From the NCBI RefSeq assembly GCF_001494595.1, contig NZ_LN929907.1:439468-503467 (forward strand): a stretch of 64,000 bases of DNA. The letters run 5' to 3'. A model generated the notes under the pieces. That model saw nothing but the letters and a program-made list of their open reading frames with translations, was not told where the DNA came from and made no database searches. Positions within the stretch are counted from its first letter, which is position 1, and every line of letters starts with the position of its first letter. Positions 26,896-36,110 of the stretch are shown in pieces. The DNA comes from Mycobacterium sp. M26. GTDB lineage: Bacteria > Actinomycetota > Actinomycetes > Mycobacteriales > Mycobacteriaceae. The position numbers and the translations under genes were made by a program.

Positions 26896-28407
26896 TCAGT
26901 TGCCGTAAAGGCCCAGAGCCCGAGCTGATTCCGTGGCGATCTCACCGCTCAGGGTGACGACCGGTGGTCCGCCGCGCTGGTGGATGACGTTGGACAGCAC
27001 GATGACGTAGGTGTCGGAGCCGGGGTCGAGCCAGAGCGTGGTGCCGGTGAATCCACCCTGACCGAAGCTCCCGATGGGGAACCGCACACCGCGCGGCTTG
27101 GACAGCGCGGTATCGATATCCCAGCCGAGCCCGCGCAGGTTCTGTCCGGGGATCGCCGGATAGCGCGGAGCGAGCAGGGGATCTTGGGTGTTCGGAGCCG
27201 CGTCGAGGGCTGCCCGCTCCGCAGCGTTGGCCGCCTCGAGTTGGCCCGCGGTGTGCCCGGGCTGCTGCGGGGTGGTCATCAGCACCGCCATCGGTGCGCT
27301 CAGGGGAAACCGGCTCGGCCGGCCGGCCAGACGATCGAGCAGCGCTTGGGCGAACAGGCCGAGATCACGCACCGTCGAGAACACCCCGGCGCTGCCGGCC
27401 ACGCCGCCCATCCGCCGTGCGGTCGGGTCGTGCACCGTGCCACGCAGCAGACGGTCGAAATCCGGATTGATGCCGGCGGTATCCGCGTCGTGGGCAGTCG
27501 GTGCGATACGAGCCAGCAGATCGGTGCTCCAGCTCCCCGACGGGCAGCTGTCAGGCGGTGGCGCACCAGGATCGAAAACGATTGCGGTACCGATGATCCG
27601 GTGTCTGCCGCACGCTTTATCGGCGGGCAGATACCGGGTGTCCGTCATCGCGAGCGGCTCGAACACGTGGCGCTGTACATAGACGTCTTCGGGCTCGCCG
27701 GTGAGCTTCTCGACTAGCGCGCCCAGGATGATGAAGCCGATGTCGGAGTAGTGGAACACCTCGCCGGGATCGAAAGCCAACGGCGTGGCCAGCGCACGGC
27801 GGATGCCCTCGGCCTTGTCGGCGACCGTCAGCCCCCACGGCCCGCCCATGCTGAGATCACCGGCCAGGCCCGAGGTGTGGGTGAGCAACATCCGCAGCGT
27901 CACCTGGGCCCGGCGTGGATCGTTCGCCGGGTTGAATTCCGGGAGGTAGGTCTGCACGGTGTCGTCGATGCCGACCCTGCCCTGCTCGCAGAGTTGCAGA
28001 ACCGCGGTCGCCGTCGCGAGGCTCTTGGTCAACGAGGCGAGGTCGAAGACGGTGTCCTCCGTCATCGCCTCGGCAGGTTGCGTCGAGCCGTCCAGGCCGG
28101 GCTCTCCGGGGAGTTTGCGTGAGCCGAACGCCTCCCGGTACACGACGTTGCCGGCATGCCCGACCTGGACCACCGCACCCGGCATCCTGTGGGCGTTGAT
28201 CGCGTCGGTCACCAGCCGACGCACGGGGGTGAAGTCACCTGCCGGCACCACCGGGATGGGCGGCGGCGCGACCACCGAGCTGGCGGTCGGCCGTGTTGCC
28301 TCAGGAGATGGCGGAGACACCCCCCGGCTGCACGCCGACGCAATCGGGACGACCAGCGCGACAGTCACCAGGGCGTAGCCCCGAATGAGGCGCGACCTCA
28401 GCGTCAT
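26896..28407 (-). CDS. Serine beta-lactamase-family hydrolase (lipoprotein)
   Basis: A 503-residue class C-like/esterase protein. It has SLTK (the SxxK pair) in DLASLTKSLATA, YSDIG at the second motif, and GGFTGTTLW at the third (KTG position). A hydrophobic segment followed by ASAC near residue 26 suggests a lipoprotein. Members are esterases, D-aminopeptidases or lipases. ATG 28407 is selected from a much longer open frame that is only a shadow of the permease gene. It follows the permease by 32 bp on the same strand. Confidence 0.85.
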   Translation of the reverse strand: MTLRSRLIRGYALVTVALVVPIASACSRGVSPPSPEATRPTASSVVAPPPIPVVPAGDFTPVRRLVTDAINAHRMPGAVVQVGHAGNVVYREAFGSRKLPGEPGLDGSTQPAEAMTEDTVFDLASLTKSLATATAVLQLCEQGRVGIDDTVQTYLPEFNPANDPRRAQVTLRMLLTHTSGLAGDLSMGGPWGLTVADKAEGIRRALATPLAFDPGEVFHYSDIGFIILGALVEKLTGEPEDVYVQRHVFEPLAMTDTRYLPADKACGRHRIIGTAIVFDPGAPPPDSCPSGSWSTDLLARIAPTAHDADTAGINPDFDRLLRGTVHDPTARRMGGVAGSAGVFSTVRDLGLFAQALLDRLAGRPSRFPLSAPMAVLMTTPQQPGHTAGQLEAANAAERAALDAAPNTQDPLLAPRYPAIPGQNLRGLGWDIDTALSKPRGVRFPIGSFGQGGFTGTTLWLDPGSDTYVIVLSNVIHQRGGPPVVTLSGEIATESARALGLYGN

Positions 28408-28439
28408 AACACGACGGTAGCCGCGCCGGGTGCGGTCGC

Positions 28440-29813
28440 TTAGCCCTCGGGGTCGCCCATGTTGACGCTCAGCGGACGGCGGAAGAACCGCGTCAGCCAG
28501 AGCAGCACGAGGATCCCGATGCCGAACCAGATCAGCCCGTACCGGGTGGACTCGGCCGAAAGGTACAGCCACAGAACGACAGTGAGCGCCACACCGATCG
28601 CCGGCAGGACGATGTTGCGCAGAATCTGCTTGCCGCCGTGGACTTCCCGCCGCCGGTAGGCGAAGTAGACAATCACGGTCAGGTTGACGAAGGTGAACGC
28701 GATCAGCGCACCGAAGTTGATCAGCGAGGCCACGAAGTCCAGGTTGAACGAGATCGCCAGCAGCGACACCACACCGACGAAGATGATCGCATAGGCCGGG
28801 GTCTGGAAACTCGGGTGCAGGTAGCCGAAGAAACGTCCGACCGGCCCGCGACCGTTGCGGCCCATGACATACAGCAGGCGCGACACCGAGGCGTGCGAGG
28901 CCAGGCTGGAGGCCACGGTCGCGGCGAACGCCGCTGAGGTCAGCAGAATCTTGAACAGGTGACCGCCGACGTTGAAGGCAATCTCGGGCAGGGCGCTGTT
29001 CTCCAGGGATTCCTCGCTGAAGTTGGAGACGTCGGGGAACAGCGACTGGGTGAAGAAGGCGGAGACGAAGAAGATGGCGCCACCGATCAGCAGGGCCAGC
29101 AGGATCGCCTTGGGCACGATCGACGCGTCCTTGGCCTCCTCGGTGTACATGGTGATCGCATCGAAGCCGATGAACGAGAAGGCCACGATGGTCGCACCGG
29201 TGATGACCAGGTTCAGGTGAACGCCCTCGTGCCACAACGGTTGAGTGGAGAGCAACGTCCCGTTGCCCATCCCATCGATCAGGGCCTTGGCGGCCAGTAC
29301 CAGGAACACGCCGATGAGGACGACCTCGAACACCACCAGGATCATGTTGACCCGTGAGGTGTTGGTCATGCTGAACAGGCACATGCCGGTGATGACGGCG
29401 ACGTAGACCACCACCCAGATCCAGGCGGGCGCCTCGGGGAAGAACGAGTAGAGGTAGCTGCGGATGATGAGCGCGTTGACCAATGGCAGCAGCAGGTAGT
29501 CCAGCAGGGCCGCCCAGCCGATCAGGAAGCCGAGGTTCGGACTCATCGTCTCGGAGGTGTAGGTGTACGCCGATCCGGCCGACGGGAAGATCTGCGTCAT
29601 CCGGCCGTAGCTGATGGCCGTGAACATCATGACCACCAGCGCCAGCAGGTAGGCCGTCGGCACCACGTTGCCCGTCTCGGTCGAGACGATGCCGAACGTG
29701 TCGAAGACGACCGTCGGTGTCATGTAGCCCAGACCCAACCCGACAATCGCCCATAACCCGAGAGTGCGGGCCAGCGTGGTGGTGCCCTTCGCTCCGTCGG
29801 CAACCTGACTCAT
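28440..29813 (-). CDS. APC-family amino acid/polyamine permease
   Basis: A 457-residue membrane protein with about 12 hydrophobic segments. GLWAIVGLGLGYMTP (first helix), FPSAGSAYTYTSETMSPNLGFLIGW and VAFSFIGFDAITMYTEEAKD are typical APC features. It would import amino acids or polyamines by proton symport or exchange. The substrate is unknown. It may be co-transcribed with the serine hydrolase gene. Confidence 0.9.
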   Translation of the reverse strand: MSQVADGAKGTTTLARTLGLWAIVGLGLGYMTPTVVFDTFGIVSTETGNVVPTAYLLALVVMMFTAISYGRMTQIFPSAGSAYTYTSETMSPNLGFLIGWAALLDYLLLPLVNALIIRSYLYSFFPEAPAWIWVVVYVAVITGMCLFSMTNTSRVNMILVVFEVVLIGVFLVLAAKALIDGMGNGTLLSTQPLWHEGVHLNLVITGATIVAFSFIGFDAITMYTEEAKDASIVPKAILLALLIGGAIFFVSAFFTQSLFPDVSNFSEESLENSALPEIAFNVGGHLFKILLTSAAFAATVASSLASHASVSRLLYVMGRNGRGPVGRFFGYLHPSFQTPAYAIIFVGVVSLLAISFNLDFVASLINFGALIAFTFVNLTVIVYFAYRRREVHGGKQILRNIVLPAIGVALTVVLWLYLSAESTRYGLIWFGIGILVLLWLTRFFRRPLSVNMGDPEG

Positions 29814-29965
29814 GTTCGACCCGCCATCGTCTCGTCGGAATCCGTACGTTGTGGCCTATCACAACAGGGGCGACTACGCCGCGCTTTGGCGGCCACCCGT
29901 CACAGAGCAAGAACGTTTGTGCAGTCGCCCACCGGGGCCGATCTTGCGTGTTAGCGTCAGCAAGC

Positions 29966-30823
29966 ATGCGGTATGTCGTCGGTTATGGCCCCCGCCAACG
30001 CGGTCTGGACGGGGTCAATCTCGCCGCCACCCTGGCCCGGTCCTCAGGCGCGACGCTGGACTTGGTCTCGGTGTTGCCCAGTGACGCCCCCACGTTCCAC
30101 CGGTACTCGCCAGATCAGGCGTTCAACGCCGAAGTTGAAGAGCAGGGCCGGGAATGGCTCGAGGACGGGCTGGCCCACGTGCCGGCGGGTGTACAGGCCG
30201 AAGGCCATCTACGCCGGGCTGACTCGATCGCCGAGGGTCTGCTCGACGCGGCCACTGACCCCGATCAGGGCGAGGCGGCGCTGATTGTCGTCGGCACCTA
30301 TCACCGGGTGCGGGGCCGGTTCGGGCTGGGCAGCCTGGCCGATGCGCTGCTGCATGCATCCGAAGTCCCGGTGGCTCTGGCTCCAGCGGAATACGAACCG
30401 CAGCAGGGGATCACCCGCATCACGTGTGCGATCGGAATGCGGCCGGGCAATGAGAGCCTGTTCGAGAACGCGGTGCGCCTGGCCGCCGAATGGAAGGTGC
30501 CGCTGCGCCTGATGTCGCTGATCGCCGTCGGCGAGGGCGGTAGCGAGGAGCGCCGCGAGGAATGGTCGGCGCTGGCCCGTCAGCACGCGGCGGGACTGGT
30601 CGAGAAGGCCACCGAAACGTTGCCCGCCGATGCGGTGACAAGTGTTGTCGGCCATGGGGATTCGCTGGAGGACGCCGTACTCGACCTGGACTTCGAGGAC
30701 AGTGAGGTCGTTCTGGTGGGATCCAGCCGGCTGGCCCAACCCAAGCGGCTGTTCCTCGGTCACTCGGCCAGCAAGATCATGCGGGCGCTACCGGTGCCGA
30801 TGATCGTGTGGCCGCGCGGCTGA
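29966..30823 (+). CDS. Universal stress protein-like tandem domain protein
   Basis: A 285-residue protein. ATG 29966 begins the first Usp domain (MRYVVGYGPRQRGLDGV); the second starts near residue 155 (ITCAIGMRPGNESL). VVGTYHRVRGRFGLGSLADALLHASEVPVALAP is an ATP-site-like segment, and VLVGSSRLAQPKRLFLGHSASKIMRALPVPMIVW ends the second domain. TAGCGT lies about 8 nt before the ATG. It is more diverged than the Usp at 24966. Confidence 0.82.
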   Translation: MRYVVGYGPRQRGLDGVNLAATLARSSGATLDLVSVLPSDAPTFHRYSPDQAFNAEVEEQGREWLEDGLAHVPAGVQAEGHLRRADSIAEGLLDAATDPDQGEAALIVVGTYHRVRGRFGLGSLADALLHASEVPVALAPAEYEPQQGITRITCAIGMRPGNESLFENAVRLAAEWKVPLRLMSLIAVGEGGSEERREEWSALARQHAAGLVEKATETLPADAVTSVVGHGDSLEDAVLDLDFEDSEVVLVGSSRLAQPKRLFLGHSASKIMRALPVPMIVWPRG

Positions 30824-30824
30824 C

Positions 30825-30839
30825 GGCCTTTCGAAGGCC
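30825..30839. terminator. Hairpin between convergent genes
   Basis: GGCCTT-tcg-AAGGCC forms a 6-bp stem with a 3-nt loop in the 21-bp gap between the Usp and permease stop codons. It could end transcription from both sides. Confidence 0.5.
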
Positions 30840-30844
30840 CATGG

Positions 30845-32074
30845 TCACCGCACGGACCAGTTGAACATCTGGAAGACGACGGTTCCCACGCAGAGCAGGA
30901 CCCCCAGGTAGGGGACGAAGACCGGCACGTCGATGAAGCCGCCGTGCTCGCGCTGGCGCCGTTTGATGACGATCAGCGAGGCATTCACCAGCGTGAAGAT
31001 CGTGAGTACCAGCAGACTCGTGAGTTGGGCCAGTGACACCAGTGGTAGCACGACGGTGCCGATGATCATGGCGGCTACGACGAGGAGTGTGGCCGGTACC
31101 GGCGTCTTGAATGTTCCATGAACACGGGCGAATCTGCTGTGAATCCAGCCCTCGTTGGCGAGTCCGTAGAGGATCCGTGAACCCATGATGATCTGAACGA
31201 TGACGCCGTTGATTGCAGCGATCATGCCGATGGCGCTCAGGAGAATGCCGAAACGTGCTCCGCTTCGCTCGAGCACCAGCGTCAGGGGCGCTTCGCTGCC
31301 GGCCAGCTCGGCCGGCGATACGAGTGTCGTCGAGACGAGGACGACCAGCAGATACAGCAGGGTTGAGGCCAGTAGTGCGATGAGGATCGCCACCGGCATT
31401 GTCCGGCGCGGATTCTTGACCTCTTCAGCGACGTTGACCATGTCTTCGAAGCCGATGAACGCGTAGAACGCGAGGAAGGCACCGGCAGCAAGACCGCCGA
31501 GGCCAACCGCCGGATCGATTGCCAGCAGGCTGCCGGTATCGATGTGGGAGAAGGCGTTTCGGCCGAACCAGATGACCAGGACCAAGCCCAGGATCTCGAG
31601 GCCGGTGAGAAAGGCAGCCGCGGTGGCGGATTCACCGATTCCCTTGATCGCGACCGCTCCGATGACGACCAAAAGCCCCACACTGGCGACCGCGGTGGGT
31701 ACCGATATCAGCGACATCAGATACCCCGCAAAGCCTTGCGCCAGAGCCGCAGCTGAGGCCACTCCGCCACCCACCATCGTCAGACCGACGGCCGTGGACA
31801 ACCAACGCTTGCCGAAGGCGCGGTGCAGGTAGATCGACACACTGGCACTCACCGGGTAGCGCCCCGCGAGTTCCATGTAGGACAGCGCGGTGACCGCCGC
31901 AGTGACCATCGCGATGAGGAAGGCAAGCGTGGTGCTCGACCCTGCGAACCCGGCCACCTTCCCGATCAGGACGTAGATGCCGGCGCCGAGGATGTTGCCG
32001 AGTCCGTAGAGGGTGACCAGCGGTAGGCCGAGAGTCCGCCTTAACGGGGAGTTATCGGCCGGGGTTTCGGTCAT
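30845..32074 (-). CDS. APC-family permease
   Basis: A 409-residue membrane protein with about 12 hydrophobic segments. LYGLGNILGAGIYVLIGKVAG is the unwound first helix that binds substrate, and FYAFIGFEDMVNVAEEVKNPRRTMP is the usual helix-6/loop signature. It is shorter than the permease at 28440 and only distantly related. It starts 33 bp after the stop of the HadAB gene. Confidence 0.88.
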   Translation of the reverse strand: MTETPADNSPLRRTLGLPLVTLYGLGNILGAGIYVLIGKVAGFAGSSTTLAFLIAMVTAAVTALSYMELAGRYPVSASVSIYLHRAFGKRWLSTAVGLTMVGGGVASAAALAQGFAGYLMSLISVPTAVASVGLLVVIGAVAIKGIGESATAAAFLTGLEILGLVLVIWFGRNAFSHIDTGSLLAIDPAVGLGGLAAGAFLAFYAFIGFEDMVNVAEEVKNPRRTMPVAILIALLASTLLYLLVVLVSTTLVSPAELAGSEAPLTLVLERSGARFGILLSAIGMIAAINGVIVQIIMGSRILYGLANEGWIHSRFARVHGTFKTPVPATLLVVAAMIIGTVVLPLVSLAQLTSLLVLTIFTLVNASLIVIKRRQREHGGFIDVPVFVPYLGVLLCVGTVVFQMFNWSVR

Positions 32075-32107
32075 GGTCGAATCCGGGCCGCGAGTCGCGA
32101 AGTGCGG

Positions 32108-33139
32108 TCAGCTGAAGCGGACGTGCAGTGTCGCCAGCCCGAAGATCTTCTTGCCGTCGGACTTGGCCCCGACGAGCAGCACACCACTGCGGGTCTCCGG
32201 GTCCAGTGACTTGATCTTGCCGCTGAACTCGATGTCGGCACCCTCTTTGGCGGACACGATGGCCGGCTGGGACAGCCGCACCGCGTAGCGGGTCACCGCA
32301 CCCGGATCGCCGGTCCACGACGATGCGAAACCGGCGCCCAGGCCCATGGTCAGCATGCCGTGCGCGATAACGTCGGGCAGGCCCGCGAGCTTCGCGATGT
32401 CCTCGTCCCAGTGGATGGGGTTGGCGTCACCGGCCACCCCGGCGTAGTTGACCAGGTCGCCGCGCGACAGGCGGGTGTGGTGTACCAGGAGCTCGTCGCC
32501 GACATTCAGCGAATCGAAGGACGGCGTACCGGGGGTGCGGGTCAGGCCGCCCTCGGAGATCCGGATCTCGCCCGCGGGCCGCACTTCCTTCTCATAGGCG
32601 CCATCCGACCCCGGGATGTCGAGGATGTTCATGTCGTGCATCATCGCCTTCTGCACGGCCGCCTTGACCCCGGCGTCAATGTCCTCTCCGGTCACGCCGA
32701 CAACGGTGGTGTGCAGGGTGTGCACCCGCTCGCCGGCCGCATCGGTGAAGGTGTTGGTGACGGTGATGAAATCGCGGCCCGCAGTCCGGCGCACGTCGGT
32801 GAGCTCGACGTCGATATGCAGTTCGTCGCCGGCCACGATCGGGCGGTGCTGCTCGAAAACCTCTTCGGTCTGCAGGTAGGTGTCATAACCGACGACGATC
32901 TCTTCGAACATCCGCCGGTTGCACTGCATACCCGGGGCCGACGTGAACGTCAGCGGGGCAATCACATCGGAATAGCCCAGCTCAGCGGCCGCGGCCACAT
33001 CCCAGTGTGCGGGGTTGTAGTCCTGCACGGCGCGGGCGTACTCGCGCAGCTTTTCCCGGCCCACCAGATACGTGCCAGCCATCTGGTAGTAGTGGCCGAC
33101 TCGGGCTGCGAGTGCCGATGTCTCTGCTGGTGCAGTCAT
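32108..33139 (-). CDS. Fused HadA/HadB-type (3R)-hydroxyacyl-ACP dehydratase
   Basis: A 343-residue protein joining two hot-dog domains. The N-terminal half (about 1-165) has GREKLREYARAVQDYNPAH, as in HadA-type FAS-II dehydratases; the C-terminal half (about 190-343) has the MaoC active site DANPIHWDEDIAKLAGLPDVIAHGML. In mycobacteria HadAB/HadBC dehydrate beta-hydroxyacyl-ACP in mycolate synthesis; a fused, separate copy near fadD may serve lipid breakdown or another acyl pathway. ATG 33139 is preferred over an in-frame TTG at 33151, which touches the GGAAAG site. Confidence 0.85.
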   Translation of the reverse strand: MTAPAETSALAARVGHYYQMAGTYLVGREKLREYARAVQDYNPAHWDVAAAAELGYSDVIAPLTFTSAPGMQCNRRMFEEIVVGYDTYLQTEEVFEQHRPIVAGDELHIDVELTDVRRTAGRDFITVTNTFTDAAGERVHTLHTTVVGVTGEDIDAGVKAAVQKAMMHDMNILDIPGSDGAYEKEVRPAGEIRISEGGLTRTPGTPSFDSLNVGDELLVHHTRLSRGDLVNYAGVAGDANPIHWDEDIAKLAGLPDVIAHGMLTMGLGAGFASSWTGDPGAVTRYAVRLSQPAIVSAKEGADIEFSGKIKSLDPETRSGVLLVGAKSDGKKIFGLATLHVRFS

Positions 33140-33217
33140 GTATGTGCTCAACTTTCCGATCGGCGTCTTCAGTCATGCCGATCAGAGAACCCTAACGTGC
33201 GGCCGTATCCAGCGGAC

Positions 33218-33240
33218 CTGATGCCCTACCAGGGCATCAG
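33218..33240 (-). terminator. 10-bp perfect hairpin at the end of the acyl-CoA synthetase gene
   Basis: CTGATGCCCT-acc-AGGGCATCAG overlaps the stop codon of the gene ending at 33237 and lies 79 bp before the start of the next gene on the same strand. It may terminate or attenuate transcription between them. Confidence 0.55.
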
Positions 33241-34775
33241 GACGCGTCCGAAAACCGCTCCCGCAATGTCCCTTTGACCAGCTTGCCGGTCGGCGTTCGG
33301 GGCAGATCGTCGACGAACTCGAACCGGCGGGGCACTTTGTACCCCGCAATCCGGGCACGGAGAAAGGTCGTCAACCGGTCGGCCACCTCGGCTTCTGGTT
33401 GACGTCTGTCGTGCAGACGTACGACGGCGGTGACGAGTTCGCCGTACTCGGCGTCCGGAACGCCGATGACCGCCACGTCGAACACGTCCGGGTGCAGTGT
33501 GAGCGCGTCTTCGATCTCCTGCGGGTAGATGTTCACACCGCCGGAGATGATGGTGAAAGCCTTGCGGTCCCGAAGGAACAGATAGCCGTCGCTGTCCAGA
33601 TAACCGATGTCACCACACGTCGACCAGGTGGGGTGTTTGGGATGGCATGCCGCGCGGGTCTTGTCAGGGTCTCCGTGATATTCGAACGGCAACTCGTCGC
33701 GCTCGAAGTACACCAAGCCGGTCTCATGGGCGGCCACTTCATTGCCGTCGTCGTCACAGATGTGGATGATGCCGAGTTTGGCGCGCCCCACCGACCCCGG
33801 GCGCTCCAACCACTCGGTGGGGCCGATCATGGTCACCCCGTTGGCTTCCGTCGACGAGTAGTACTCGTGGAGTACCGGTCCGAACCATCCCATCATCTGT
33901 TTCTTGACCTCGACCGGACATGGCGCCGCGGCGTGGATCACGTGCGTCTGGGAGTCCACCGCGCAGTGCGCCCGGACATCACCCGGCAACCGAAGCAGGC
34001 GGACGAAATGCGTTGGCACCCATTGGCTATGGGTAACGCGGTAGTCACCGATCGCCTCCAGCGCAGTCATCGCGTCGAACTTCCGCATCGACAGGACCGT
34101 GCCGCCCAGCGACTGCACGATCATCCCGAATCGAAGTGGCGCGGCGTGATACAGCGGGGCGGGGGAGAAGTACACCGTTTCGTTCGACATCGCGTAGGCA
34201 CTTCCGAACACCGACACGTAAGGATCACCCGGATCGCCCACCTGGCGTTGCGGCAGGACCGGCTTGATGCCCTTGGGACGCCCAGTGGTGCCGGAGCTGT
34301 AGAGCATGTCCGCGCCCCGTGGTTGGTCGGCGGGGGGTGTCGGTGATGCCGCAGCCAGGAAAGCTTCGTAGGAACCCAAGCCCGGCGTGCCGCCCCCATA
34401 GGCCAACCTGAGTCTGAGCGCGGGTGCGTCTGCGGCCGCTTGAAGCGCCAGGGCGCCGAGGTCCGGAGAGACGATCAGGGCCCGCGCTCCGCAGTCGGTG
34501 ATGATGTAGCCCGCCTCGGCGGGCGTCAAGTGGAAGTTGACCGGGGTGAGGTAGAGCCCGCTTCGCAGGCAGGCCCAGTACACAACGAACATCTCGACGT
34601 CGTTGGTGGACAGCAGCGCGACGACATCGCCTCGCTCGAGTCCGGCATCGCGCAACCCGTTGGCCAACCGGACCGAGCGCTCCTCCAGTTCACGGTAGGT
34701 GAGGCAGGTTCGGTCATCGACCATGATCACGGCCGGTTTCTCGGGACTCTCGATGGCGTGGATTGCCGGGTACAT
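33237..34775 (-). CDS. AMP-forming acyl-CoA synthetase (FadD-type)
   Basis: A 512-residue ANL-superfamily enzyme that activates an acid with ATP and Co[16 protein letters not shown] is the P-loop, [11 protein letters not shown] the A5 motif, [20 protein letters not shown] the A7/A8 motifs, and the catalytic Lys lies in [11 protein letters not shown] at the C-terminus. A PLYHAAP segment supports binding of a small or branched acyl group. It diverges from a LuxR-type regulator gene, whose start lies 39 bp away. Confidence 0.9.
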   Translation of the reverse strand: MYPAIHAIESPEKPAVIMVDDRTCLTYRELEERSVRLANGLRDAGLERGDVVALLSTNDVEMFVVYWACLRSGLYLTPVNFHLTPAEAGYIITDCGARALIVSPDLGALALQAAADAPALRLRLAYGGGTPGLGSYEAFLAAASPTPPADQPRGADMLYSSGTTGRPKGIKPVLPQRQVGDPGDPYVSVFGSAYAMSNETVYFSPAPLYHAAPLRFGMIVQSLGGTVLSMRKFDAMTALEAIGDYRVTHSQWVPTHFVRLLRLPGDVRAHCAVDSQTHVIHAAAPCPVEVKKQMMGWFGPVLHEYYSSTEANGVTMIGPTEWLERPGSVGRAKLGIIHICDDDGNEVAAHETGLVYFERDELPFEYHGDPDKTRAACHPKHPTWSTCGDIGYLDSDGYLFLRDRKAFTIISGGVNIYPQEIEDALTLHPDVFDVAVIGVPDAEYGELVTAVVRLHDRRQPEAEVADRLTTFLRARIAGYKVPRRFEFVDDLPRTPTGKLVKGTLRERFSDAS

Positions 34776-34814
34776 TCACTCGTCCTTTACCGGGAATGGC
34801 TCTACTCTTGTGTG

Positions 34815-35900
34815 GTGGATCACAGCGATGCTGACGAGCGGCTGCAGTACCTGCTCGCTGCATTGCGGACGATGGCCGATCCGGACGATCCGAACTGGCT
34901 CCCGAGTTCCGCCGACGCCCGTGCGGTCATGGAGGACGGCTGGGCGACGCTGGCCGATGCCCTTTCCGAGAGGCCGGCCGCGGCGGCGATCCTGGCGTCG
35001 CTGCACGCCGTGGCGCGCAGCGATGCGGCCCTGGCCCGCTCGCGCGACACCTCTCGGCGCATCGGTGCGGTGCTCGATCAGTTGGAGGCGGCGCCGTGCC
35101 AGATTCCCGAGCTGATGGACCTGGCCCCGCAGCTGGTCACCGAGCTCGGATTCGACCGGGCGATCTTCTCCCGAATCGTCGACGGCGTATGGATCTCGCA
35201 GTCGGTGTGTGTTCCGGATGACCCGGAGTGGGCCGCCGAGATCAACCGAGTGGGTCAGGAACAACCGCAGCCGCTCGTACCTGGCTTGCACGAGACGGAG
35301 ATCGTCCGTCGGCGCGAGGCCAGGATGGTGAGCGATGTTCAGCACGACGCGCGCGTGCACCGGCCGATCGCCGATGCTTCGCGGTCGACCTCCTACGTCG
35401 CTGCACCGGTCTTGGCGGGCGGCCGGGTCGTCGCACTGTTGCACGGTGATCGTTATCGGCAGGGCCGCGACACCGACGGCAGTGACTGCGATCTGCTGAC
35501 CTGCTATGCCCGAGGCCTGGCCTTCGCCTTCAGTCGCGCCCGCGCCGTCGAGCAGCTTGATTCGCTGGGCGCTCTCCTGCGATCGGCAGCTGACGACTGC
35601 AGCGAGACCACCTCGGCACCACAGGATTTCACGCTCGATCCGGACAGTGACCGCTCTGGTAGCGGGGTCTCGGCGCGGGCCACCCGCGCGGCGGTACGCG
35701 GTGTACGAGGCACTCTGACCGCGCGTGAAGCCCAGATCCTCGAACACATGGCAGAGGGCCGCACCAACGCGGCCATCGCCGCCAAGCTGTTCATCTCGGA
35801 GGGCACCGTCAAACAGCACGTCAAACGGATTCTGCGCAAGCTCGGTGCCGGAAACCGGGTCGAAGCTGTTTCGCTGCTCTACCAATCCGATCGGGCCTGA
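34815..35900 (+). CDS. GAF-like sensor with LuxR-type DNA-binding domain
   Basis: A 361-residue regulator. A region around 90-250 (AAPVLAGGRVVALLHGDR) resembles a GAF domain. The C-terminal LuxR helix-turn-helix is LTAREAQILEHMAEG, TNAAIAAKLFISEGTVKQHVKRILRKLGAGNR. TACTCT at 34803-34808 ends 6 nt before GTG 34815, a leaderless arrangement; GTG 34812 is an alternative start. It diverges from the acyl-CoA synthetase gene, a likely target, and converges on the ferredoxin gene. Confidence 0.82.
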   Translation: MDHSDADERLQYLLAALRTMADPDDPNWLPSSADARAVMEDGWATLADALSERPAAAAILASLHAVARSDAALARSRDTSRRIGAVLDQLEAAPCQIPELMDLAPQLVTELGFDRAIFSRIVDGVWISQSVCVPDDPEWAAEINRVGQEQPQPLVPGLHETEIVRRREARMVSDVQHDARVHRPIADASRSTSYVAAPVLAGGRVVALLHGDRYRQGRDTDGSDCDLLTCYARGLAFAFSRARAVEQLDSLGALLRSAADDCSETTSAPQDFTLDPDSDRSGSGVSARATRAAVRGVRGTLTAREAQILEHMAEGRTNAAIAAKLFISEGTVKQHVKRILRKLGAGNRVEAVSLLYQSDRA

Positions 35901-35903
35901 AGC

Positions 35904-36110
35904 TCAATCCACCAGTTCGACCGACACCGACTGGGTCGGGCACTGCGCGACAACGTCCTCGAGTTCGGCGAGTTCGTCGGCGCTCACGTCCTCGCGCAGC
36001 AGTCGGGCGCGGCCGTCGTCGCCGACCTCGAACAGGTCCGGCTTGCCGGCCTCGCAGAGCCCGATGCCTGAGCAGCGCTCCAGATCGACGGTGACGCGGC
36101 AGCGACTCAT
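35904..36110 (-). CDS. Single-cluster ferredoxin for P450
   Basis: A 68-residue [3Fe-4S]/[4Fe-4S]-type ferredoxin: CSGIGLCEAGKPDLFEV and a late QCPTQSV give three Cys of the usual pattern, with Gly-Ile in place of the fourth. It would pass electrons to the P450. ATG 36110 overlaps the P450 stop by 4 bp (ATGA), showing translational coupling. Last gene of the five-gene operon. Confidence 0.9.
   Translation of the reverse strand: MSRCRVTVDLERCSGIGLCEAGKPDLFEVGDDGRARLLREDVSADELAELEDVVAQCPTQSVSVELVD

Noticed and set aside
26896..29967. 1023-residue open frame on the minus strand that would fuse permease-region sequence to the serine hydrolase
   Set aside because: The N-terminal half is low-complexity Arg/Gly/His-rich translation of the permease gene in another frame; the hydrolase starts at 28407.
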